Below the pieces are notes generated by a model, which had not been told where the DNA came from, did no database searches, and was given only the letters and a program-made list of their open reading frames with translations. A DNA stretch of 64,000 nucleotides from Favolaschia claudopus (taxonomy: Eukaryota > Basidiomycota > Agaricomycetes > Agaricales > Mycenaceae). The stretch is from positions 496,001-560,000 of the forward strand of contig JAWWNJ010000026.1 in NCBI GenBank assembly GCA_037176885.1. Reading direction: 5' to 3'. Every line of letters begins with the position of its first letter. The first letter of the stretch is position 1. Positions 34,853-44,462 of this stretch are shown here, piece after piece. The position numbers were made by a program, and so were the translations under genes.

Positions 34853-35545
34853 ATGTCGTTTGTCTATGTCAACCTCCAAGTTGCCAGGGACAATGCTAGT
34901 CGATACACAGATCAACGGGGCCACCCAATACAACTCACCGACAATGACAAATATTACCTGGAAGTCAAATTCAGGGACCTTAATTTCAAACGATCATTGA
35001 ACACTGGCACACTTGGTATATGCGAGCTCCTTGTGAGGGTTAACGGCACCGTGTACCGTTTCACCAAGCCCGACATGTCTCCCGGCCCTCATGCCGAGGA
35101 GCGCCTTGCAACCTCGAACCTGGGACGAGAATCTGCGGGCTCCTATTGGATTGGCATCGAAGCCATGTTTATTTCGCACGAGCCATGCCACACCAATCAC
35201 TACGACGGGCACGAATGCCGAGCATACTTCATTGATGGACGAGTCACGCACCGTGACGGCAGGACCATTTCCGTCCGGTTCTACCCAAAACTCTACACCT
35301 CCATCTCCTCATACACACCCATCTTTATCTATCAAAATCAGGCGCGGGCCGGCGTGCGGCAGACTCCCTTCACATGGGCAAACTATTTTGTGGGCACATT
35401 GTCGCAAAATGTAGGCGCCCGTTTATCTCGGCTGGAGGAGCGACATGAGGAGGTGTTGAGGGAACTTCGCCGCCAGGTGATGACGCACCTTTCCAATCAG
35501 GCTCCTACCCACCCGCACGTTACGGGGTTGGGGGAGTCACAATAG
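34853..35545 (+). CDS. unknown protein with deaminase-like HAE and PC...C motifs
   Basis: Intronless 230-residue frame from a good ATG. I do not recognise it as a named family. A predicted alpha/beta body has SPGPHAEERLATSNL (H80, A81, E82), then about 26 residues later FISHEPCHTNHYDGHECRAYF (C112, C122). A His-Ala-Glu followed by Pro-Cys and a second Cys is the zinc-binding pattern of the cytidine-deaminase-like fold, although the two Cys are 9 apart instead of the usual 2-3. The C-terminal ~50 residues form a charged helix (LEERHEEVLRELRRQV), probably a coiled coil. The last 15 codons lie in the left arm of a long inverted repeat. Composition and lack of introns differ from its neighbours. 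Confidence 0.55.
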   Translation: MSFVYVNLQVARDNASRYTDQRGHPIQLTDNDKYYLEVKFRDLNFKRSLNTGTLGICELLVRVNGTVYRFTKPDMSPGPHAEERLATSNLGRESAGSYWIGIEAMFISHEPCHTNHYDGHECRAYFIDGRVTHRDGRTISVRFYPKLYTSISSYTPIFIYQNQARAGVRQTPFTWANYFVGTLSQNVGARLSRLEERHEEVLRELRRQVMTHLSNQAPTHPHVTGLGESQ

Positions 35546-36041
35546 GTGGAATATATAGTGAATTTACTGCAATGGTAATACAGGGCTTCAAATAATGATC
35601 GGAACTGTCAAGTATATCCGTACTTCTTTGCCCCCAACCCCTCCACGGCGGCTGGCGTTTAACAACCGTAAACAACATAGCCACCACCCAAATCTTTTTT
35701 TCAGTTTGCACTCTCCCTCACCGAATGTCAGCCTAAAAAATCTGTGGCCATTCTCAACGCAGAAAGCAGAGGCCAAGGGTTCACTATCTCAATTTTATTT
35801 GAGCCGAAAAGGTTGAGAACGAATATTTAGGCAAGATGTGGCTATGTTGTTTACAGTTGTTAAACGCCAGCCGCCGTGGAGGGGTTGGGGCAGTTGAAGT
35901 TCGGAAGCAGTAGTCTCGGCTAACAGTGATTTCCCTTTTATGGATGACAATTGACATGATTGTTCTCACAAGCAATTCACAGTAAAATCCCATCTACTGT
36001 GACTTCCCCAACCCCGTAACGTGCGGGTGGGTAGGAGCCTG
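35498..36041. repeat. long inverted repeat (about 190-205 bp arms, 150 bp spacer)
   Basis: The left arm 35498-35686 pairs with the right arm 35836-36041. The first 36 nt of the left arm are identical to the reverse complement of the right arm's end. A second block, 35629-35683 against 35839-35893, matches at all but about two positions. The middle of each arm is diverged. A transcript of the upstream ORF reading past its stop would fold into a long hairpin. Confidence 0.85.
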
Positions 36042-36770
36042 CTTTCCAATATGCGTCTACATGTGGGGTAAGTTGTATCTGCGCTCGTAAACCATGGTCC
36101 GGTGTGACTGATGCCATCGTGACACTCAGGACCTGGTAGACACCTTAACCGAGGTCACCATCACTGTTCTCATCATTGTTTGTTGTGATGTTTTCCCTCC
36201 TTCCTAAATAGTTCCCTCTCGGATTGTGACTGAAGTGTACGTCGACTGGCTTGCGAGTCTAGGTTATATCCTATGTCCCACAATTTGGAAATGGTTGATT
36301 GAATTATACCCATTTATGCCGCGCCACAATGGCCAGGCAGTGCTGGTAGTACATAGTGATGTCAAGGTTCACTCCAGAAATTGGTTCGAACCTGAACTGA
36401 AACTGGACAGAACACTGCGTTCAGGTTCAGAGTTCAAAAATTCCCTGAACCAAATGCAAAAACTGAGGTTCAGGTTCAGGCGATGAGCACTGCATTCAGA
36501 ACACGGTCAAACACTGAATATTACTGAATATGAAAGCCCATCAACTTGAATAAGTAGGGTGTTTCAAAATTAAAAACTTGAGTCCAATTTGAGGTCCAAC
36601 TTGAGGCCCAACTTGAGAAGTTGAGAGGCATGTTGGGGACTTTCCGACCCACCGATCTCGAGTCCGTGTGACATCGGTCGGGTCGCATTCAGGTGAATAT
36701 GCTCCCCATTTTTTAAAATATTTGTTTTATGTATTCATTCGATGTAATGTAGCGAAATACTAGGCGTAAC
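36042..36770. other. gap with short repeats
   Basis: 36566-36625 has tandem ~13-nt units (TCCAATTTGAGG, TCCAACTTGAGG, CCCAACTTGAGA). 36420-36480 repeats GGTTCAGGTTCAG. No gene recognised. Confidence 0.45.
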
Positions 36771-37105
36771 ATGTTTCCAGCAAACCGAACCAGCTAGAAA
36801 ACTAATCAATCTCGTCAACATTCCTGTCTTGACTGTTACCTCAGAGTCGAGCTATCATGCGCAGTACGATAATTGCTCGGTGGCATTTTTGCGGCAAGCG
36901 GGTGTGAAACTTTGTTGATCATGTTCCGTTGGGTGATGTTGGAATACATGGTAAGCTTTTGCTTTTGAAAGAGATTTAGCTATGTTTGATGCTGATGCTC
37001 ATTTGCTCGTTTGAAGGCAACGGGCATATGTTTTTCATGGAAAAGAATGGGCTCGAGATTGCGGAGAAGGTGATTCAGCCTTGCATTGCGAAAATCAGGA
37101 AGTGA
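36771..37105 (+). pseudogene. 3' fragment of the alpha/beta hydrolase
   Basis: Matches the last part of the hydrolase at 17350-17765, from the exon encoding EPARKLINLVNIPVLTVTSE through GNGHMFFMEKNG to the stop. Inserted bases after GGTGTGAAA (near 36909) break the frame, and the upstream two-thirds of the gene is missing. It marks the start of the right arm of the segmental duplication. Confidence 0.8.
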
Positions 37106-37166
37106 AATCTTACACTGCCATGCACTACTGTTTGTATTCTTCAAAACACAACGTTGAATGTCTCGC

Positions 37167-37173
37167 TTTTCAA
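37167..37173. other. target-site duplication, left
   Basis: TTTTCAA, directly repeated at 41278-41284 on the other side of the transposon. The paralogous empty site near 17283-17294 has a single TTTTCAG followed by ACTG. Confidence 0.85.
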
Positions 37174-40100
37174 TGGGCGTGGGCAGCCACGGATCGGATC
37201 CTGATCTGTTTGCACGTGTTTGTTCCTCAGTACTTCTCCAAAACCGGTGGTTTTTTGATCGCTGGGTCCGTTGAGGTCCACGTTCCCCCCGGCACAAAAA
37301 TTTTGTAACTTAACTTCATAGTAAATAGGCTTGGCTGTCCCCTGTTCAAGGATGAAAAAAATTCATGAGTATGACATTGTTTTATCGGCGCCTTACGCAG
37401 TAGCCATCAACGGTATTTTTCTCACCCCATAGAACCACGAAAAAGACTGGAGAAAGTCTCGTAAAATCAGAACCTGATGTTAAGACCGTGAGGAATGAGC
37501 GTGCAAAATTTCAAGAGGTTCGGGTGAATATTCGTAAAGATAAGGTGAGTTGAACATGGCACCTAAATCAGCGATCATTGATCGTTCGTTTTCAGCGTCT
37601 CGCAAGGGCAAGTTCACAGTGATAATACAATACATTCGTTGAGTACAAGTAAGAAATACACTGTATTAAGTAGAGCTTGTATTTTCCCGAGGGATTGCAG
37701 CAGCGCGCCTGGCAAATATGCGGGAGATTTGATAAAATCAGTGAAACAATGCATAACATGAAAGCCATACCTCGAATCGGCGTCAGTAATGGCTTTGATC
37801 ATGTCAGCTTTCTTGGATATGTTTTTGAGTAGTGTCTTCTGTAGGATTTCGTCTTTCCACAAGCTTCTACGGACATCGAGCTGTTCCCGAAGGCACGGTC
37901 CAGGCTTTTTCTTGGTGGATTTTACCGGCAGAGTCTGCAGTTGGGCGCAATCAGTGATAATGACGATGGATTTGAGTCGTAAAATTTCTGCAGCAGCCTC
38001 AGCTTGTTTTGCAGCCTCTCTTTCACGTGCTTCGTGCGCAACCCGAGCCTTGAACGCGAGTAAATCATCCCGAAACTTCTTCATTTTACGGCTGGCGTCT
38101 TCGATCCGTGCCAGGCGCCTGACATAAACCTCGTCGTCCTCCGTGAGCATCGCGTCGACAAATGCTGCGGTGTTGTTACGAATGTATGCTGCCTCAGCGC
38201 TGAAATGCTTGACTGTGCCGTTTTTGTCCGTCAGATAAACACCCAAGCCTCCAAGAATTGACTCGTTAGCGTCGTTTGTCGGAGGGATATGGATCAGGAG
38301 TTGCTCGGCTGGAGTGAGGGTGTCGATAGCTCCGCCAGGCTCAAAATCGCGGGAAAACCGTTTCCATGCCGGAATGATTGATTTGAGGAAGCCGATAAGC
38401 AGACTTTCAACGACGGGAATGAGGTCGGGATGGTCGTCGAGCCAGAACCACACCGAGTCCATTGCAAATTGGTCGGAGAATGGTTCGCCATCGAGTGTCG
38501 CCTCGGAAGAGATGCTAAGAGGGCTCAGGAGCAAGTCTGTATCAGCGATGAGTTTTTCGATATGGGTGATAATCTGCTGATGGAGAGGACCGAGGTGAAT
38601 GTGATTGACGCCAGGCTTGCTGACCATTTTGAAGTAAGCGTCAGGTACCGCGTTCTTGTAAGCCGTCATTACGACAATCTCGCACATCGTTGGGAGGTCG
38701 TTCAAGCCCTTGAGTGCATTTTCCTCCATATGATTGAGTCCAGGCGTCGTTTTGGTGTCGCGGATGAGGGTGAAGAAGTCAATGTAGGCCGAATGATACT
38801 TCAGAAGCTCGGCGGCTCCAGCCAGATGAGAGTTATAACGATTGTTGGACGTATCAGGGAATTTCGCAGATGAGACTTCGCCGTCGATATCGAATTTGAC
38901 TTTAGAGAAATAGAACCGATGAAAATCTTGATGTCCACGTTTCTCGTCTCGATGCCGAAAGAGATCGCCGCAGATGCTGACTAGCTTATGCCCGCCTCGT
39001 TGGCTAGCCTTCATGGCGCGCTCAACTGCTGCCGAATCCGCTTCCTCGCCGAGAGCTATAGTTGCTGCGTTGTCTTTGTTGGCTAGAAGAACGGGAGGAG
39101 TGCAATCGAGGGTGTCCCAGACAGCCTGCATCCCCGCAACTCCATATTTCGTGCAATTGTGGTCCTTGTGTTTGCAGCATCCAGCAACAATGAAGCGGGA
39201 GAGAGTGAGCCGTCGTTCCTCGGGCAACGCTTCAATAGTGGTGGATCCTACGTGGCGAGCAAGAGATTGGAGGGCTTCTTCCCGAAGGCTTGCCGGAATG
39301 GCGCTGTGGTAATTTTGATATATCCGAAGTGTTAAGCGAAAAAAAAATTAACGCACCTGCGATCAAGGCCTTCAGGATCCTCACTGATCTCGCATACCAC
39401 CTCCCACAACGCGTCTTCTGCCTCGGACTCTGACATACCGTCAAGTTTTGCTTTTCCAAAGTCCGTTTCCAACACCTCCATCTTGCGCTCTTTTGTCTTT
39501 TGCGCCACCAAGCGAACATCGGCTGCGTGATCGGAGTTATAGGCAACTGCCTTGCGCCATAAATCATCGGCCTCGTAGGTTATTCCTGCCTGTAAATCGC
39601 GCTTTCCGAGCGGGCTATTTCGGTAGATGTCGACAATGGAACTATTGACAATATCCCATCCGTTGAATTGAGTTTGAGCGGTGTGATCAAGGGCGTGCTC
39701 AACCTCGACAAGGCGGGTTGCAGGAGCCTCGGCAGGTGAATCAGGGTCGGTTGAATAGGTGGGGGCGGTGATGGTGATGTGGCGGCCCTCGTATTTGATA
39801 TTCCGACGACTTGTGCCATCGCTGCTGAGAGTGACCGCTAAAAATTTGGTGAATGTTACCGCAAATTCAATTGAAAATTTGAAATGAGCCTTACCTTTCG
39901 CGCGCGCGAGTTCAAATCCTAACTGCAACTTGGCTTTGATTCCAGCCTCTGTTATTACCCGGCCTACAGTTCGACGACTGATGGAATGTTTAACTTTCAC
40001 TCCAAAAACCCGCCCGATCCGTGTAATGAGTCCACCTATCTTAGCCTGGGCGCAGCCTGCACGGTGACAAGTCAGAGCAAGAGAGCGGTAGAGCGTCGAA

Positions 40101-41277
40101 TAGAAGTGCTGATGCCGAGTGATGAATACAGATTTTCGCTTTCCAACGATTCGAGTCTCCTTCAACGCCTGTTTCGCCCGTTTTTCTCGCATCTGTGTAT
40201 TTTTTAGTTTTTGCTGAATCTGTTGTCGTTCTTTCGTCTGTTCGGCGATTTTGCGATTGAGTTGTTGGACAGTTAACAGAAGGCTCTCGAGGCGAAGCGA
40301 TTGGGAGGATGATAAGCGATTGGCCTTGTCAGCGCGAAGGATAGCCTGCAGTAATTCTTCCTTTAATTGATCCATTTTCGTGGTCATTCGAGTTTTGTCT
40401 CGTTTTAGTCGATTGATACGCTGTTTCTGTTCCGAAATCGTTATAGCCTGATCCGATATAGTGTTCGTAGCAATGGTGAGGCTATTCTGCGTGGCAGAAA
40501 GCTGCTGTGCCGTCGTAGATTGAAGCTCTTCGAGGTTACGGACGTGGGTAGCGAGAGCGAGGTTTTCTGTCTGGAAAGAGATATTAGAGGCTTGAAGAGA
40601 GGCAATAGACTGTTCTTGATTGTGAACTCGAGTCTCTAGAGCAGCTATTTGGGCGCGTGCGCGTGTCGCAGTCTTTGGATGTGATGCAGCAGGGCTCCGT
40701 AGAATATTCTCTTTTACAGCATTCTGTGACTGCCAGCGAGCCTCGTTTAGACGGGAGAGAACTGCCAGCTGTTTTTCCGACCGGCGTTTGCCCATCCAGA
40801 GTGATAGAAGGGGAATAGAGGTGTAGGACACGTTAGTCGCGCCAGCAACGCGTCGAGAGTGCAAATGAAAGTGGTGTGACAGTCACAATGTCACGCGAAA
40901 TGATCTGTTCACAAGACCGTGTAGGATCATGCCGGATAGCCGGCGATTTTACTCGCTCTAGGATTCGGTATTTTCCGTGGACCAAAACGATGTATTTCCT
41001 CTGAGGAATTGGCTAGAATCACTTGATTGAACGAAATATGCTGAATTCCGCCCAAAAAATACAGCTATCTCAACGAAAAATCTGAAATTGGCAAAATCCT
41101 CCGAACAATATCATGTATGACCTAAAATGAGCCTATTACATGCGAAACCCGAATTTTTGGTGGTTAGAGGAAGTCAATCCTGCAACGTGAAGAACGCCCG
41201 AAAACGGAAACCATGTGCCCAAAGGAAACAAACATGTGCAAACAGATCACTGATCGAACCGTGGCTGCCCACGACCA
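37174..41277 (-). mobile_element. 4.1 kb TIR transposon with DDE-like protein
   Basis: Bounded by ~49-bp terminal inverted repeats, 37174-37222 and 41229-41277, both starting TGGKCGTGGGCAGCCACGG and both containing TGATCTGTTTGCAC. Perfect 7-bp duplications TTTTCAA flank it. It sits inside the right duplication arm; the left arm keeps the empty site, so insertion followed the duplication. One gene on the minus strand fills most of it. TSD and TIR fit several 7-8 bp TSD superfamilies; I cannot name one with confidence. Confidence 0.92.
37614..40795 (-). CDS. transposase-like protein with DDE-type motif spacing
   Basis: The ATG is taken at 40795 (MGKRRSEKQ). The N-terminal ~250 residues are a long coiled coil with basic stretches. 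A conserved core follows: ISRRTVGRVITEAGIKAKLQ, an intron, VTLSSDGTSRRNIKYEGRH, AYNSDHAAD, a second intron at 39270-39330 (donor GTGCGT, acceptor ACCACAG), then AGCCKHKDHNCTKYG, LLANKDNAA, FPDTSNNRYNSH and IPPTNDANESILGG. D in SSDGT, D in NSDHA and E in NDANESILG are candidate DDE residues. A Lys/Glu-rich tail follows, and the last exon after ITDADSR may be spliced, so the stop at 37614 is provisional. The protein belongs to a multicopy type I associate with agaricomycete genomes, there usually annotated as hypothetical. Frame looks intact. Confidence 0.75.
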
Positions 41278-41513
41278 TTTTCAAACTGGATACCGAAGTC
41301 ACTTGTCAAGGTGTCGGGGAGTGCCGAAGATAATTACCATCTTGGGATGCGAGACGTTGCAGTGTTTGACAGAGTTTGGCAAAATTGATCATCACCCTTC
41401 TCTTTTAGGTTTACCTCCACCTCCAACCGCGTCAAGTCGCGATCTTGACGCGTCCTCCTTACTCAGGTCTCACTTGATCACGAAATGGCTCTACTGCAGG
41501 GGGATCTCGATCT
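41278..41513 (+). repeat. right TSD and AGC-kinase upstream repeat, copy 3
   Basis: 41278-41284 is the right target-site duplication TTTTCAA. The rest matches 17080-17283 (reverse complement) and 32303-32480 (shared ACCATCTTGGGATGCGAGACG and CCGCGTCAAGTCGCG), and should carry the AGC promoter. Confidence 0.75.
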
Positions 41514-43553
41514 ATGGGCTTTACGGCTGAGACAAATGTTTTTGAAAATTCACTGAGCAGTCAGCCACCGCTGGATTCAGATTTCTCCTGTATCTCGCCT
41601 CTTGCTCCCTACCTCTATCATACCAACACAATACACTGCTATTGAAAAGTATGTCGTTTGTTTCTATAACCTCGGTCGTGCGTACATCTTGTTGCCTTGC
41701 ATTCACTTGTCCTCACTCGGTGATTGACGCGTCCAGATCGCTGACTCTGGATGCTTCGTGTCTGAGAAGAACGAAGGCACTAGTGTGTCTATAAGCAACG
41801 TAGGTACTGTCCATTCAGTCTGCATTCTTTCTCTCTGACTCTTTCGTCCAGCCTGCTCTGGATCAGTCTACATCATCCGACGAAAGCGGTTCTTCGACCC
41901 CATCCTTGGACGATTTCGAGCAATTACTTCTACTCGGTCACGGTGGCACCTGCATCGTCTACCTGGTTCGAAAAATCTCAACGGGCCGTCTCTACGCCCT
42001 CAAGCAAGTTCGCAAGGACAAGGCGGATGTCTCGCAGGAGCAGTGTATCCTCAGAACCATTGCTGAGCTTGATAACGCTCCCAAATCTCTGCTCACTCTC
42101 GAAGCCAGTTGGTCGGACGCAAAATATTACTATTTGCTCACGGTATGGGTTTGTTTTCTGTCTCTCTGTCCCATTGCTAACGACTCTTGCGAAGCCATGG
42201 TGCGCAGGAAAAGACCTGGCTAGCCTCCTCTTGGGCGAACGCAAGCTTTCCAGCGATCGCGTCAAGTTTTACATGTCTCAGCTTGTGCTCGCTCTCGAGA
42301 CGCTGCATGATCTCAACATCGTCCACCGTGACGTTAAAACGGCGAACATCTTCATCACTGTGGACGGGAACCTCATTCTCGGCGACTTTGGTCTCGCGAA
42401 GCAGTTCTGCCCTAGCCTCATGCACGGGAACTCTGAGCCAACCGAACTTTCGTTCGACGTCGACCCTAATGCTACTGGTGGCTCGTTCCTGATTCCGTCA
42501 GTCGAGGATCTTACCTGCACCACCAACGAACGTTGCGGGACTCCGAGCTGGATGTCGCCGGCGCAACTCGCAGGCAGCGCGTACTCGTTCGACGCAGACA
42601 TATGGGGTTTGGGGATGGTTATGTTCAGGATGCTGACGGGGAGGCTGCCATGCGACGATAGCGGTGTTGCAGAGGCAGATGTTACTTTCCGAGCCAGCGA
42701 TTGCGTCGACCCTATAGCACAAGACCTGATACGCGGTCTTCTAAACCGAGACCAAGATGCTCGATTGACAATCGTTGAGGCGAAACAGCACCCGTACTTT
42801 CGTGACGTGTGAGTCGTTCTTGCCTTCTTCGTCATTCATCCATCTAACTCTTTGTTTTCAAGCAACTGGGCTGCTGTTGCTGGGCACACCGAGCGCGCAC
42901 CATGGACTCCGCCCTCGCCCTCTATTCCTGTCCAGCCTCGCAAAACCCCGCTCACTACCGGCGTTCCGTACCGCCAGGGAGAAGATAGACTCCCGGAGTT
43001 TGTATATGCTACGCCTGGATTCTTCTCTCCACCACCAGGTCCGCTCAAAGCCTTCGTTCTCAAGGTGGCTGGGATATTCAGGACTTCACGAAAGGTCACG
43101 GCCAACCGGTCTTCGACTGCATTAGCTGCAACTATAAGCCGTTCTGACAGGTAAGCGTTCTGCTTACTAATCTCATGCACAAGCCTGACGAGTAGATGCC
43201 CCAGCAGCGCGCCGCCTATCTCGTGCTTCCCGTGGCCGCTGAAGTCGGTGTCTCATATCGCTTCAAATGCCCGTGGCCACAACGACGGACTAACGAGAGA
43301 TCGTCCTCAAGCCAACGCGCCCGGTCACTCATCTTTGTGTACCAAGCTGCGAGGGTTTACTCTCAACGCTTCGTCGTCCACTCCCGCAATTGAGAAATAT
43401 CCATATCTCAAGAACAACTGCGCCTCTACCAGACAGTCTCCATGCGGTGGATCTGTCGCTCCAGGGTCACAAATTCTAGAATTTATTCGCAGGCGGTTTC
43501 GGTTCAGGGTTCGGCGTGGGGACCGGCGGGCCCTTGATTTGACGATGTGCTGA
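41514..43553 (+). CDS. AGC-like protein kinase, copy 3
   Basis: Near-complete paralogue of copy 1. The kinase domain is intact: LLLLGHGGTCIVYLV, YALKQV, intron with perfect TGCTAAC branch site, HRDVKTANIFITVDGN, DFGLAKQF, CGTPSWMSPAQ and ADIWGLGMVMFRMLTGRL. The C-tail exons follow with the same splice sites (YFRDV to NWAAVAGHTERAP, then SRSDR to CPSSAP) and end RRGDRRALDLTMC at 43551-43553. A small deletion near 41500 shifts the frame of the first exon relative to copy 1, so I start at the ATG at 41514 (MGFTAETNVFENSL). That exon meets TGA before the GTATGT donor, as in copy 1, and the true 5' structure is unclear. SPAQ replaces the usual APE, as in the other copies. Confidence 0.75.
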
Positions 43554-44462
43554 ATGATTTCGTGATTCTCTTTCTCTTCCTCGACCTGCACACAAGGAAA
43601 TATGCTGGGTTTTTCTCTCTTCGCTACCTCGTAATTTCTTCGCCTTGCGAAACCCCATACACCCGTCATCGCTTCTCTTTACTACTACCCCGTAATCAAA
43701 CGCGTACCCCACCTTCTCCCTTATCTATCGCATAATTTCTCCGCCCTTGCGACGCCCCCACACCCACCACCTCCCGGTTCGTTTTTGTTTCGACTATTTC
43801 TTTCTTATAACTTATCAACTGCGTTATTTCAGCCCTCTATTGTATTTTCGCGACACCTTCCCCCGGCGTTCCACCACCTGCATCTTCGGCACTGTTCGCG
43901 CAAATTTTTTCTCTTTGGGATTTGGGATTAATCGGATTTATTTGCTCTCTGGGTTTGGGTTTTTCGGGTGTCACACGGAATTCTTCATACAATACCTTGC
44001 GCTCGTAGTTACTGTGCAATTGAACACGAACAGAAACAAAATTGTCTGAATTGCGACTGAGTGAGCTCTCCGTACGCAATCGGTACGTTCACGATCTTTT
44101 CTTGCTCTATTCACTGCACTCCGAGCTAAAGTGAATGGGGAATGAGAGCTCTTGCCACCTCCTTTCTAGAGGTCTCCTTCATACGAAAGCCTGGCCATCG
44201 GACTTGCCGTCGGTGTGGATGAGCGTATCTCTGGGTCGATGTACTCATCGCGTTCAAGTTCTTGATGGGTTGATATGATTTCAGTTTTGAGCACGTCTTC
44301 TGGGTTGCTCCCTTCACTCCGTACCGCACGTCCATCCCGACACACACACAGTGCACCGTCACCGTTGTGGGAGAATTTTGCAAGCTTAGTTTGACACTTG
44401 GGCGCTTATAGTCGCTCAATTGAGCAAGACCACACTTGACGAGAAGTTGCGGCCACGATGAT
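43554..44462. other. intergenic, copy of 13991-14999
   Basis: Paralogous to the left-arm spacer, including the repeated TAATTTCTYCGCC..TTGCGA units near 43635 and 43734. It carries the promoter of the kinase-GAT gene. No gene seen. Confidence 0.6.

Noticed and set aside
37174..41277. Calling the TIR element KDZ or hAT because of its 7-8 bp TSD
   Set aside because: The protein lacks the family blocks I know for either; TSD length alone is not enough.
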